From Ditylenchus dipsaci (taxonomy: Eukaryota > Nematoda > Chromadorea > Rhabditida > Anguinidae): 64,000 nt of DNA. The stretch is taken from the NCBI GenBank assembly GCA_004194705.1, contig SADC01000068.1:203036-267035 (forward strand), written 5' to 3'. Below, one piece after another: positions 1-11,565 of the stretch; the stretch's first letter is position 1; each line of letters opens with the position of its first letter. The position numbers and the translations under genes were made by a program. The notes under the pieces were generated by a model. That model was given only the letters and a program-made list of their open reading frames with translations, ran no database searches and had not been told where the DNA came from.

Positions 1-430
1 CTTGGTTAGTTCCCTGTTATTTGGGCCTAGTCCATCCAGAGGCCAATCACAGGTAAGGACCAGGGATGGGTAAGCAGGCGATTTTCGCCTCAGCACCACC
101 CCACGCCCCAGGGTTTTTCAGACTATCGCCCCGGCTTCGCCCCACGCCCCAGGTTTTCCAGATTATCGCCCTGGGGCGGTGCGCACCGGGTCATGTAGCG
201 GTTCCAGAGATTTTTTGAAGCCGCCATGTCTCTACGCGATTTCTAAGGCCAATTTGATTGAAATTTCGAAATTGGAGCCTTTTAAGAGAAATTTAAAAAA
301 TCCGAGCGCCCCGTACCCCGCCTCAGCACTAATTCTGCCTTCGCCCCGCCCCGCGCCCCGGACTATTTTTATTAGCGCCTTGCACCGCCCAACGCCCTGG
401 GGCGGTGCGAGTTTGGGGCGCCTCTAATCA
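1..430. repeat. GC-rich repeat built of CGCCCCACGCCCC words
   Basis: Iterations of GCCCCRCCCCACGCCCC and its complement run from about 78 to 418, with GGGCGGTGCG on the opposite arm. The left side carries CAGGGATGG, a hAT-like terminus also seen near other word-iterated repeats. A related piece lies at 29838-29942. No coding evidence. Confidence 0.5.
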
Positions 431-1940
431 CAGGGAGACTAAGCGAAAATAGTATTTTTGACATTATATATCAAAGAAATTTCTATGCAAGTCTGGGTAG
501 TTCTGCGATTGCAGAATATGCAAAAACAATATTGCAGTTTAAAAATGAGAAAAATTTTGGGACACCATATACTATCCGGGGCCACATTTTTGACAACAAA
601 ATATTAACTTAGACTCCCAAGGTAACTTTAAAAAAGTTCGATGCTGATTATGGGAGCCAGTGAATGGGTTAAGCACCAAATTTTTAGATCATTTCTTGAA
701 TCATACAGTTAATTCTGGCACAAATAGAATAAGCACATTTTCTTCTACTCCAAAAATGAGAAAATTTCTGATAAAAACACGAAAAAATGACTTCATAAAA
801 GCCCAACGGTGCTTGTCGACGCCGCCGCGCGGGTTCACCCATAAATGAACTTTGGTGAAAGGACGGATGGCTTGGCACGATAATTTTTAGCGGAGGAAAA
901 AATTTATGGCCACCCACGATGGGAGGATAGAGCCGTCATATTCTAACAAATATTCGGAGCGGACAGCTTTAGTGAGGGGTCGAAAAAACTTCTAAGTATG
1001 TGACCAAGGTGTTATGGCCGCGATTCCTCAGAGCAGAAAAATTCGGACCAACTTCATTTTCCTTATTCTTCTGCTACACTTACAATTTTTTTCATATTTT
1101 AGCTAAACTTCTACAATATCCAAAATCCTAAGTAATCATAATTATAATCAAGTGTAGTCGGCCCTGCCACACTTGTAGTCCACATCACTTGCCCTTCCAA
1201 AAACTTAATACACAAATGTTGAGGCGGCTCGGTGGGTAGTTTAATAAAACTAATGTTGTTCGCCTTAATCCCAAAATTGTAGTAGTATGTTTATGTCGAC
1301 CAGGATGGATAGAGCAGGAAAATGAGGAGTTAAGCCTAAGCTTTGTTGTCTGCCTGCTGGATGGAGAGATAATAATTACTTTTATTAAAATTACTCCTCA
1401 GCCAGCAGGGCAAGTTAAGCTTTAAGGTGGCACAAAAACATTTCCAACTACTGGCCTTGTCAACTTACTCTGTTGTTTGGCTGGCAGATTAACCTGCATA
1501 CACACCCCACTCCAGCCTTAATCCCTGCCGATTAAAATGCGCTTGGCTATTGAACCTTTTGTACAATAGTGCTGGTGATTTGCTGCTGCCCTCTCCTCCA
1601 TCGGACATTTAGTCAATGAGGAGTGCTGCTACTGGATCATCTCTCCCCTCTTTTGCCACCACACAATTATTTGTCTGTCTGCCTCTTTGAATGCTGGCTT
1701 AAAGGGGTGCAAAAGGTTTGAGCATGATTGCTGCTCCTCGCTTGACTTATTGCAGGTTGGCCTTGATTCCCGAGTAGCAGTTTTTTTTGTATAACCGAGT
1801 AGCGCCGAAAAATAACCTACTTTTGCTAGAAAAAGCGTTAACTGGCAATAGAATATTGAATACAAAGACTTTCAGAATGTTTTTGTGTCTAAAAGTTTAA
1901 AATCCGGGCAATTTCAAAAAAAATTCTAAAAAAATAATTG
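431..1940. other. Non-coding, mixed repeats and unique sequence
   Basis: AT-rich sequence to about 1220, then a more GC-balanced block (1220-1760) with GCCAGCAGGG-type words. It has no good ORF with splice support. Confidence 0.4.
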
Positions 1941-2017
1941 CACCAGTTAGGAATTCAACCTGCGACATTAAAAACGGACCTGCAGCTTATACCACTGCAC
2001 CACACTCACCCGTTAAT
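1941..2017 (-). ncRNA. tRNA-like relic (tRNA pseudogene or SINE head)
   Basis: The minus strand contains an A-box-like TGGTGCAGTGG and, about 35 bases later, a B-box-like GGTTGAATTCC. The outer 7-base arms pair partly. No convincing anticodon arm is seen, so a functional tRNA is unlikely. Confidence 0.4.
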
Positions 2018-3741
2018 CAATGTTGCTGGTTTGTAATATAGCCTAGATCGTAAATTTCTAATTTTCAAAAGTCAATTCCTAGGTGTAGTCCACCCCGTAG
2101 CAAATTTTGCAGATGGTTTCGTAACAAGCTCGGTCAGAGCTATCTTTGGTATATAACGTTTTTTGATAGGCCACAGTCAGGTCGTGCCTTTCCCGTGTTA
2201 TACTTGTCATGTCTAGCTAAAAACTAATTTATTCTGTGATTTGCAGTTTCTTGTCAAAGTCCCTGCTGAAATTCATAAATTTGTCTCTGAAGTTCACATT
2301 ACTTTTTAAATTAACCAGTAGCCTGTCCAACCAACTCTAGTCTTGTATGCAACTTAATCTTGCAGCTCAATAAAGCTAGCTACACTCTCGCGCCCGTATA
2401 TACAGCTCTTTTTCTTCCTATTCTTCTTCCTTAAACCAGATGATTAAAACAAGCGATTAATTAATTTTAAAAACTTTCTTCCTTTTCTCCATTCTCCACA
2501 GTCAACACATTCCCCGAAAAACAGGGGGCGAGATAAGGTTGGAGAGATAAAGTTTTTAAAGGCTTCCGATTGCAACGGGGCGATAAGCGGATGACCCAGA
2601 TGATTTTTTCCATCCCCAGGTAATATTAGTAGCTGCAGCAACAATTAAAGTTAACTCAAATGTGCTGAGCCATCCAGCACAAAGAAGCTACCCCACCCAA
2701 AAACTAGGGTTCCCAACCCAAACTGCATCAATTAGCAGTGATCGCCAGCCAGTCAGCTACCACTTTTCTGGTCGCTTCTTAATTCTGGCCGCTTCCCCAG
2801 CCCAAATTTGGTGGTGGGAAAAGCAGCTAATTCTGTGCCTGCTCCACCTGGGGCCAAACTTTTGTGCTGCTGTTTCCTTTGTTGTTGGAGTAGTAGTAGC
2901 ACTTTTGCTACCCTTTTTATTTGTCCCCTGCACTTTTTGTGAGGGCATGGGAGTGAGGCGGCTGACTGGCTGCTTCTTCTACGGCCTTATTTTCCCAACT
3001 ATTGATGCTTTTAATAGAAGAAAGGGGGCAAACAAGTTGTGCTGGCTTGAACATTACCGTAGTGGCTATAGCTCTCCTTCACCATTGAGTTTGTGGGATG
3101 CATATCCATCTATATATATTGCTTCTTTGTATGCCAATTAGTGGAGGCACTACTGTAAGGCAGGCAGGAGAAGGAGGCATTAATTGCTTTGATCCAGTTG
3201 CACCCCTTTATTGCTTTAATTATGGTTTGTAGGTGTGGATAACAATGTTTTTGCTTTACTTTTTGTTTCGGTTTACCATGTGCAAGCTTATTTGATCCAT
3301 ATTGTAGGATTGAATTTGGATTGTGAGTTTTGAATTATGTATTAGCAATTTATTTCCATCAGCAACTATTTCTAAAAAGTTTTCCTTACCATTCCTACTT
3401 GTCTAATGACTCAAATTAGGCTCAACGCAAACGAATAAATTTGCAACCACTTGACGCTCTAGGCCAACCTATGAAAGCTAAAAAAATATGAGACCACCTT
3501 CGCTAGTCCCGTGATTATGGCCAACATGATCACCTTGACTACAATCACTATGATCGGCTTTATAATAAGGTGCTTGAGGTGACCAATAAGAACCGCTGAA
3601 ATGGCATTTTCTAGTGAGGTCCCGATAACCGGAAAGAACTTCTTCCCCACCTAAACACTCAAACGGGAAAAGTTCACCCCCACCAATCTACAAAACATGT
3701 ATCAAAAATGAGCAGGCACAAGTTCACTGAGCAAGATCGAC
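2018..3741. other. Non-coding, unique GC-balanced block
   Basis: Sequence 2440-3260 is unlike the surrounding AT-rich repeats: long, non-palindromic, rich in GCTG and AGCC. It contains a 159-codon ORF (2662-3141) that I consider chance. It may be regulatory DNA. I see no gene. Confidence 0.35.
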
Positions 3742-3747
3742 TTTATT
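3742..3747 (-). promoter_or_regulatory. Probable poly(A) signal of the 410-aa gene
   Basis: The minus strand reads AATAAA about 105 bases after the TAA stop, in unique sequence. Confidence 0.5.
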
Positions 3748-3850
3748 TCTTGAATAGTGAAAACACAATAACCATAAAGAATCCATACAGGATTAATAAG
3801 AGACAGTCAAATAAAAGACAAGTTTGTGGTACTTCAATATGAGATCTTGT

Positions 3851-5514
3851 TTACTTATTTTGATAATCGCTTTTCTGTCCCGCCACTTCAGCATCTTCCA
3901 GATTTTCGGTAACAGAGCAGAATTCATAAGCAGCCACCAACTGTTCCAATGTGATGTTGCTCTTTCGAAGCTTGCAGTCCAGTTCAATGACAGACGTGAC
4001 CAGTTCCACTAGCGGCTAAAAACTACCTGCATGAAAATTTAAACGAAGCAACAGTCTGACCTTGACATTCTCATAGCGACCACAAAGGCGATCTTCAACG
4101 ACGGCGTGCAAATCTTTACCAGTACCAGAGAATTTCTTCTTGGCAACGACTTGAACATCTCTCTTAGACACTTAACCAAACCAATAAACAAAACTAGTGC
4201 ATCAATACAAACCTTTGTCCAAAGCAGAAAGTGTTAGGCTCAATCGATCGGCGACCCTTTCCCTTGAAGAATTCTTTAAACGAGCTGAATTTAAACCACG
4301 AACTTTAAAATCAGGTCAGGAAAATTAAAGATTTTACCTATCTTCGGCGTTTCAAAACCGGCTTCAGAAGGATGAGTTGGACGTTTGCTTGCGCGACGAG
4401 TAGAAACTGACGACGTGCCCATTTTGGATGGCAGAGTAACATTTGGAGAGAATTGGGCTTCAGGCTAAATGCAAAATTACCTAGCTAATAAAATCAAACC
4501 GAGAAAGACACCTGTTTACTGGCAATGATTTTTTTCAAGGCATCATAGGCGATTGGAGGAGTCAACAAGGCACTCTTGACATCAGGATCCTGATCCGCCT
4601 CTTCCAGACCAAGCACAGCAGCAGCATTGTCAAAAGCGTGACGAGCATAGCGAAGAAGCGAAGTAGATCCAACCTTTAACATACTAGCTTGTGTCACTAT
4701 GTTACAAAAATCAATTCAGTCCGCCCTCAACATGGCACAAGAAGGGTACGATGGTGCACGCGATGCAGAGAGCCAACTGTACTCCTAATTTACTCAAAAT
4801 CACCTCATCCGATTCACGAATAACTTCGCCGGCAGTCTTCCCATTGAGCAAGATTTCGGCAACACCCTTACGAAGACTACCTCTCTTGTCTGGCACGCGA
4901 TAGGACTTGATCGAATCATCAATGACTTGGTCGAGAACTAAACAGCCGAAATTCATCAGGAGAACAATAGACCAAGACAAAACCAACATACTTGTTGCAT
5001 GCTCTTTCCAATGGCTCGGCTGAGTGATTTTAGGAGGTGGCTTTTTGGCAATGTTCACGGAAGGCGAATCGTTCTTCTCAGCATCTTTCGATTCAGCAAT
5101 TGTTCCAGGTTCTAAAGTTGGAACAAGTAGTAGAAGAAAAGATAGCTGAGAGAGACCCACCTTTAGTGGCTTCATCATCGATCTTCTTCTTTCGCATAGT
5201 GTTTTGCTGTTCGATTTTAATGCCTTCGGACCGGTTCTTGTCAAGAACGCTTTGCATAGCTCCAAGCAATGGCTTCATCTACACAATATTTTTTGTTGAG
5301 AATCATTAGGCAAAGCACTAACCTCCTGTTCGGTGACAAAACCCTCCTTAACGCAATTTTCCAAAAGAATGCCATGATGCATCACTTTCTCGATTGTTTC
5401 AAGCAGACATCCCACTCTGTTTACGTCAATTTCACAGCTCAGCAAAACATCTTCCGCAGCAATATCGATCTCTTCCAGGGTATATTTTTCAGTTTTGATA
5501 GCAGACTCGGCCAT
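3851..5514 (-). CDS. Uncharacterised nine-exon protein, about 410 aa
   Basis: Exons in transcript order: 5514-5323, 5278-5161, 5111-4992, 4937-4794, 4696-4512, 4464-4338, 4284-4213, 4170-4061, 4015-3851. All junctions are GT-AG and all phases agree (1233 nt, 411 codons with TAA). It starts MAESAIKTEKYTLEEIDIAA and ends EVAGQKSDYQNK. The N-terminal 100 residues look helical and acidic, followed by a Lys/Pro-rich stretch (KKPPPKITQPSHW), a helical middle, a basic Ser/Thr tract (STRRASKRPTHP) and a helical C-terminus (RERVADRLSLTLSALDK). No membrane segment remains once the intron 4793-4697 is removed. The Thr-Pro and Arg/Lys-Ser context would suit a nuclear or cell-cycle protein, but this is inference; I recognise no family. 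The ATG follows TTTTAG by two bases (trans-splice site). A poly(A) signal lies at 3747-3742. Confidence 0.8.
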
Positions 5515-5525
5515 GGCTAAAACGA
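5515..5525 (-). promoter_or_regulatory. Trans-splice acceptor of the 410-aa gene
   Basis: On the minus strand TTTTCGTTTTAG ends two bases before the start codon. A 3' splice site this close to ATG with no upstream coding exon is the usual mark of nematode spliced-leader addition. An upstream cis exon cannot be excluded. Confidence 0.5.
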
Positions 5526-5883
5526 AAAGATAATTGGCGAAATCGTTAATCAACGTGACAGCATAAATAAAACATCTGGCAACAATGTGGCGGTTACTTG
5601 ATAATTACTTTGTGGTTAAAGACGCTTTCTGTAGTCTTACAGAAAATCTTGTTGACGCAATTTGTTGACAAAAAATTGTTCTGGTTCATTGTGTCCCTTT
5701 ACTACCGTATAACCACTATTAGTTGGGCCATCCAGATTATTTTTCAACCTTATCGAAACCGAAATTTTTAGATGTAAACCCAAAGTCTAAAAAGCGGAAT
5801 TGGTAGAGCACGTGAGAGTTAAGAAAATGCAATAAACAGATTTGCAAAATGTTTACTCTGTCCCGAGATACAGACCCTCAAAG

Positions 5884-6320
5884 GGGACCGGCCAGTTAGC
5901 GAGACGGCCAGTTAGCGATGGCCAGTTAGCGAGACTTTTTTTAAAAATTTTTGATATTTTTTGCCATAAAAGTACTCTTTTTGTGGAAACAGTTTTTCTG
6001 AGGCCACCCAGTATCTGAAATTTCCTCAGGAATCCGAATCAAAAAACAGAATTTTAAAATAACGCGTGGTCGCTGAGATATGACTTAAAATTGGATGGTC
6101 ATCATTTAAAAATGACAAGCACGCAACTTTAGGTCATATCTCAGCGACCACGCGTTATTTTAAAATTATCTTTTTTGATTCGGATTCCTGAGGAAATTTC
6201 AGATACTGGGTGCCTCAGAAAAACTTTTTTCCACAAAAAGAGTACTTTTATGGCAAAAAATATCAAAAATTTAAAAAAAAAGTCTCGCTAACTGGCCGTC
6301 TCGCTAACTGGCCGTACACC
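5884..6320. mobile_element. MULE-like foldback MITE
   Basis: Long inverted arms contain repeated GGCCAGTTAGCGAGA and share about 200 bases each. Direct repeats ACCCTCAAAG at 5874-5883 and 6321-6330 flank it, a 9-10 bp duplication. No coding capacity. Confidence 0.75.
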
Positions 6321-6538
6321 ACCCTCAAAGTCTAGGGAGCCCGATTACTAAAGGAGGTCGAATTAATAGAGATTATACGGTACTTTTGACAAAAATTTAA
6401 TTTTGGTCGGCTATTTTTCACATAAACTTTATTTCGGGTAGGCGCGTTTTCAAAGCCAGTTTACAATAAGTTGCGACCCAAGCATGAAGGGCAATACATT
6501 TTCTTGTTTCTGGTTATCTAAGACTTAGATTCTAAGTA

Positions 6539-6906
6539 CAGGGTGTTTCAAGAAATTCGCTGGTTTTAAAATGGTCATAACCTTTTTCCCAGAGCGATTT
6601 TCGAAATTCTGTTTTCGCCAATCGATTTTTCTTGCCGACAAAATTTTTTAAGTGCATTATATGAAAACCACAATTTTTGCTTGGTCCCTCCTGTAGTTTG
6701 GGCTCTGGCCATCCCGAGACCATCTGCAGTCCAGTGCAGAAACCACAGGGACAGAAACCACCAGGCGAAAATTGTGTTTTTCACATTATATACCGAAAAA
6801 ATATTGTCGGCGAGAAAAACCTATTGGCAAAAACAGAATTTCGAAAATCGCACTAGGAAAAAAGTTACCACCTATTCAAAACTGGCAAATTTATTGAAAC
6901 ACCCTG
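6539..6906. mobile_element. TA-flanked foldback MITE, CAGGGTGTTTCAA family
   Basis: Ends CAGGGTGTTTCAA / TTGAAACACCCTG are bordered by TA on both sides (6537-6538, 6907-6908). The arms are near-complements. Related sequence lies near 12249-12783, 18560-18720, 20100-20530 and 52780-53000. Confidence 0.75.
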
Positions 6907-7357
6907 TACTATTCTTGTAACTAAGATATAGGGCTTCAAAATAAGCTATTATACACCCAATCTGTAACAATGGCTGCCGTATTTATTCTAATAGAGGGCC
7001 ATGGTCTCCTATTTTTCAACCTCCAACATTTTTTTGGCTATGTATTAAAAATGCAATAAAACATGGTTTACCCCACTAGTATCTATTAGAGATTGACCTT
7101 CCAATAAAAACTGGCCTTCAATAAGAATGAATACTGTAAAGTGGCTGGCTATGACAGAAAAATGAATTCTTTCTTTTATTCCTATCTTGTAGCCTGAACT
7201 CTGAGAAGCTCAAAAGGAGCTGAGGAGCTGCCTCGCCTCTTCCTTTATAATATTCAAGTTTTTAATTTGCCGGAAGTGTCTCTGCTCGAAAAAATCAACT
7301 CCAGAACAGATCACAAACTATAATTAATCGCTCGCATCAAGATTGGATGAGAACATA

Positions 7358-7607
7358 CCGTATTTCCTCTAATAACTCACCCTGCTCTAATAACTCACCC
7401 CCTCAACTTTGAGGGCCTATATCTCAGCTCGGAACAAATATTTTGCAAAGCTGTTTTTTGCGTTTTCTTAATTTTTACGAGCTCTACCGATTCCAGTTTT
7501 TAAATTTAATATTTTCACCCAAAAATCTCGAGATCGACCTCAAATTTTTCCAATTTTCAGCGATCCAAAAAATAACTCACCCGGGTGAGTTATTAGAGGA
7601 AATACGG
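7358..7607. mobile_element. TA-flanked MITE, CCGTATTT family, copy 1
   Basis: Starts CCGTATTTCCTCTAATAA with inner arm CTCACCC and ends with the complement, TA on both sides. The interior (CACCCAAAAATCTCGAGATC) is shared with copies at 8382, 24834 and 33670. Confidence 0.8.
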
Positions 7608-8337
7608 TATTCTCAAAAAATGTATCACGAAAACTGTAAATTTTACATCCAATCCCATTCCGAAAAATACGGAATTAAATAATGAAATCTATATTTTTTA
7701 TATCCTTGTCCACTCCAACGATCACTGCTGTAATCGTAAAAAAGCAAGCAGGTTTGCTTAGAGTCGTGATCACCCGTCTTTATTTATTCTAAATCACTCA
7801 AACATCTCTGCAAAGTTGTGCACATTGGAAAGCACAAAGCAAGGGGGTCAGCTACAGTTAATTTTTAGCCTCATCCTTTCTAAAACAATTGAGAACTAAT
7901 TATTGGTAGAGAGGAGTCAAGGAGGTAAGCTTCTCTGTTCGTCCAGCCAACTGACCAACACTCACAAAGCAAACACTAATAATAAGCAGATGATGGTGGG
8001 CAGGTAATATGCGGAATATTCGGCCGGCTGGCCGCTCCGACAGATTAAGAGTTTAACTTCTCAAGAGCAGCCAGCCTTCTTTTTTCAGTCCATCACATCT
8101 ACTATGTCCTTACCTTTCCTCGCTTTTGTTTTTTTATCTCAATTTGTCAGTGTATAAAATATGCTAGCACATTTCACTGGATGAAGATTGTGTAACTTTT
8201 AAACATTTTCACCTTTGATATGTTTTCGAATCAAACCATAATGTATCACGATTAATTGCCGAGTAGTTCAACATAGCATTCTTGGATGATCAAGTCCAGA
8301 TCACGTAATAAGACACATTAAGGTTGTGGAAACGGTT

Positions 8338-9197
8338 CGCACTCATTTGGGTAAATCTCATTTGGGCACCAATTTCGAATACCGTATTCACTCTATTAAC
8401 TCCCACCCTCTAATAACTCCCCAGCCTCTAATAAGTCGCCACCCTACGGACCCCATATCTCAGCCTAAAGCAAACATTTTGCAAATCTGTTTTTTGCGTT
8501 TTCTTAGTTACTACGGGATTACCTAATTTCAATTTTCAAACTGTGGTTGAGCACCCAAAAATCTCAAAATCGACCTAAAAATTTTCCGATTTTTTGAAAG
8601 TTGAAAAATAACTCCCCATGGGGAGTTAATAGAGTGAATACGGTATGCTAAATTTTCAAACGCAAAGGTGTGCCTCTTTAAATTTTGTCCGCAAAACAGT
8701 TTTCGAAGAATTATTAGAATTATCAGAGCAGGCTTGTGCAAGGGCCGGCCCGGGAATGATTTTTAAAGCCTGTGCCCAACTTTTAAAATTCCTTTCGGGC
8801 CGGGCCGGGTTCAAGCCTGAGAATAGAAAAAAATGTCCGAGCCAGGCCGTGAAAAGGTGGGCCCGTGTACAGGCCTGCCACACAGGAGATAGCAAAGCAC
8901 TATGTACGGTACAGGTTTTTATCAGTAAACTTGCCATTTTGGTATTATCACACCGTGTGTGGGGTGACAATTTTGATTGAGCGCTGGTTTCAGAACGCTT
9001 TCCCGTCATTCAAGTTTTTTTCTGGAGATAGATATCTTCGACAGGGATTTGTAGGCTAAGAATTCTCTAAAAACTGCTTTACAAAGAAAATCTGAAGAGG
9101 CACACCTTTGCGTTCGAAAATTAACCATATTCGAATTGGTGCCCAAATGAGGTGGCCAAATGATAATTCCTAAAATGAGGGTGCCCAAATGAGTACC
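8338..9197. mobile_element. Foldback element, TACTCATTTGGG family, hosting a nested MITE
   Basis: The left arm has CTCATTTGGGCACCAAT and CAAAGGTGTGCCTCTT; the right arm has the complements at 9090-9197. The centre is unrelated and GC-rich (8740-8880). A decayed relative lies at about 58394-58430. Confidence 0.65.
8382..8643. mobile_element. CCGTATTT family MITE, copy 2, nested in another element
   Basis: Ends CCGTATTCACTCTATTAAC and its complement, inner arm CTCCCC, TA at 8380-8381 and 8644-8645. It sits inside the left arm of the foldback 8338-9197; removing it restores the match to the right arm. Confidence 0.82.
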
Positions 9198-9321
9198 AAC
9201 GGTGGAAATGTATGGATCGTCAGTACAGCTGTATACAAAATTGGCTGTGAAGGCCAGGCACACCTGAGGCGCTAAAAAAATTATGCGAGAGGCTAGACTA
9301 TAGCCAAGAAATTTTTGGCCA

Positions 9322-9717
9322 AATTTCGGTATACCCCAGCACTCAATTGAACAACAGGAGGACTTTTTATATACTTTTCACATTTTTTACATTTTTCTCA
9401 AAAGTCTTCATATTGTGTCCAAACCATCTCAAACCACTCTAATTTACCTCAAACTACCCTAGAGGCCACTCAAATCACCCCGAAAATATCTTTAAACACC
9501 CCGAATGGACTATCTGAAGATTTTAAGGCAAATAGACGTTTCAAGAATATATCAGTTTTGATAAATTCGAGAAACTTTTCAAATGTAAGTTTGAGAAGTT
9601 TTGAACACAATATAAAGATTTTTGAATAAAATGTAAAAAATATGTCTTGGTCCCCCTGTTGTTCAATTGAGCGCTGGGGGCATACCGAAATTAAGTGCTG
9701 GGGGTATACCGAAATTG
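9322..9717. mobile_element. Foldback repeat with ATTTCGGTATACC ends
   Basis: The left end CGGTATACCCCAGCACTCAA and the right end with the complement, doubled at 9680-9715, enclose palindromic AT-rich sequence. The GTTGTTCAATTGAG arms are clear. Confidence 0.65.
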
Positions 9718-10116
9718 TACCAAATTTTTTTGAAAAATAGTAGGTTGAGTGGGTGAGCTACTTAACGATTTTACAAACTCTTGACCAGAAAATTGCCTAA
9801 TCATGAATTAAAAAAGAACCGGACCACCTCAGGAGACACCACTCCCCTTCAGATTTAAATTTAAACGACTCTGAGAATTACTACACCATACAATCTCTAG
9901 AACTTCAAGCAGAAACCTTCAACTAAAACAATGAGAGCACCCAACAGCTATAGAAAAAAATTCAGCCAGCGTGAACAGCTGAGTCAATTAGATTGACAAT
10001 GTATGACAGCATCATGCTTCAACACATTTATTTCGGAACAAAATAACTGTCAGGAATTCAACAATAACAGCAGCAAATACGTTTTCTTGTCTTTTGACAG
10101 CTTGAATTTCTTTGCC

Positions 10117-10664
10117 TCAGAAAAAGAATCCCAGGATCTTCCCTCCTTGGTGCTTGCGACGAGCTTCCTCGTGATCGATGATTCCTAAATAAAGGAGTTA
10201 GGATTGGAAAGTATGGAACAAATATCTTGCCAGCAGAAGTGGTGAGCACCAGATACCCAAACTGACGAGAAGGCAGGAGATTGGAAGTCCACTTTTCCAA
10301 GTCGGCCAACGAAATCTGTAAACATTGGAAATTAGACTCGAATGCCACCATTGGGAAAGTGATTTTTTATTACGTCGAAGCGAGGACTTATCACCGAGCA
10401 CTTGTTGATTCGACCCTTCAAATTGACGATAATTTTGCCAGCACGATGATCATCCACAATCTCGAATTCGCCTGCAAATAAAATACTGGAACCATAACAT
10501 AGTTCAAACACAGAAATCGTACCGATGTAGCCATGCTTCATCATCACAGTCAGAAAGCGAATGATAACCTTAGAAGAAGGGCGAATGATCACCTGCGTTT
10601 TTCCGCGTCTTTCGGCATTGTTGATGGACTTCAGCGCGTCTGCGAGCACATTCATGCGAACCAT
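10117..10664 (-). CDS. rps-22: 40S ribosomal protein S15a (uS8)
   Basis: Exons: 10664-10523, 10471-10374, 10315-10231, 10184-10117. They total 393 nt, giving exactly 130 aa, the normal eukaryotic length. The protein starts [18 protein letters not shown], contains [20 protein letters not shown] and [10 protein letters not shown], and ends GGKILGFFF, all hallmarks of S15a. It sits in the 40S body and binds 18S rRNA. The name rps-22 is the C. elegans symbol for this protein. Phases agree at all junctions, but intron 3 (10230-10185) must use a GC donor (GCTG|gcaaga...TTTAG); without it the reading frame does not reach the conserved tail. Minus strand CCCTTTTCAG lies 14 bases before the ATG, a likely trans-splice site. 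A foldback element (10751-11013) lies about 90 bp upstream of the ATG, close to the promoter. Confidence 0.97.
10185..10230 (-). other. GC-AG intron 3 of rps-22
   Basis: This 46-base intron begins GCAAGA and ends TTTATTTAG on the minus strand. The join Ser-Ala-Gly|Ile-Ile-Asp-His-Glu-Glu matches the conserved uS8 tail, and no in-phase GT donor does so. Confidence 0.85.
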
Positions 10665-10750
10665 TTTACCGCTTTCGAATTACTGAAAAGGGCTAGTAAA
10701 AACAAAATTCGGAACTGAAAATCGATTTGAAGCCAAGAGGAAAAACAATG

Positions 10751-11013
10751 GCTCTCTCCTGTTATATCCAAAACTGTTACATCTAAAAATGGTTCTAGTT
10801 TTATCAGGTTCTCGCCAAAAGTTCCAGCAAGGTTTAGCCTTTTAAGTTCAATTTATTTATGATACAATACTTCAGGCTTTCCCTCTAATACTATATGGAA
10901 AATAACAAAATTTAAAATGAAAAGCTAGAACCGTGCTAGAACTTTTGGCGAGAACCGGATAAAACTAGAACCATTTTTAGATGTAACAGTTTTGGATATA
11001 ACAGGAGAGAGCC
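10751..11013. mobile_element. MULE-like foldback MITE upstream of rps-22
   Basis: Arms of about 90 bases (GGCTCTCTCCTGTTATATCC and complement) are flanked by a perfect 9-bp duplication AAAACAATG at 10742-10750 and 11014-11022. Confidence 0.8.
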
Positions 11014-11128
11014 AAAACAATGACCTGTTAGTTTTCTGTCAGTCTGTCACGCAATATCCTCTCAGGGTAAAAATTGTTTTAAATCATTTATAGCGTAAAG
11101 GGCTAGTAATTTGATCTGATTTGTTGTA

Positions 11129-11305
11129 CAGTCGAGTCGCGATATAACGCGACCCCGATATAACGCGACCCTTGATATAACGCGACCCTTCAAATGATCC
11201 CAGCAAAAGGAAGTCAGTCAAATTTACCTTCGATATAACGCGACCATTGATATACCGCGACCTTTTTACGGTCCCGAGGGGTCGCGTTATATCAAGACTC
11301 GACTG
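11129..11305. mobile_element. CAGTCGA family MITE, GATATAACGCGACC type
   Basis: Ends CAGTCGAGTC... and ...GACTCGACTG with TA on both sides. The inside has three or more GATATAACGCGACC units on the left arm and the complement on the right. The outer ends match a pogo/Tigger-like group. Confidence 0.75.
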
Positions 11306-11389
11306 TATCCTGAAGTGTCCTTATTTTGAGCAAATGACCTTATTTTCAAAATTTTGAGATCTCAACCGTGGTCTATAGTTAGTATTTTA

Positions 11390-11565
11390 GAAGTTAATAA
11401 TCTACGTGTCTGTTTATTGTATTTTCTCAACTCCCACGAGCTTAACAGACTCCGCTTCCTTGGTTTTGGCTGAACACCCAAAATTATCGAGATCAATCTC
11501 AAACTTTTCCGATTTTTCAGTGTTTGAAAAATAACTTCCTATTGGGTGTTATCACACAGAACAGG
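11390..11565. repeat. Degenerate CCGTATTT-family interior
   Basis: ACTCCCACGAGCTTAACAGA and CACCCAAAATTATCGAGATC match the interior of the family, but the terminal repeats are decayed. Confidence 0.5.

Noticed and set aside
2662..3141. 159-codon plus-strand ORF
   Set aside because: No domain, no splice signals fitting a gene, and odd composition (Cys/Trp-rich); probably chance in a GC-balanced block.
3459..3650. Hydrophobic 63-codon minus-strand ORF
   Set aside because: No start context, splice sites or family; may be part of an unrecognised repeat.
8645..9009. Overlapping ORFs on both strands
   Set aside because: They lie in the centre and arms of the foldback 8338-9197.
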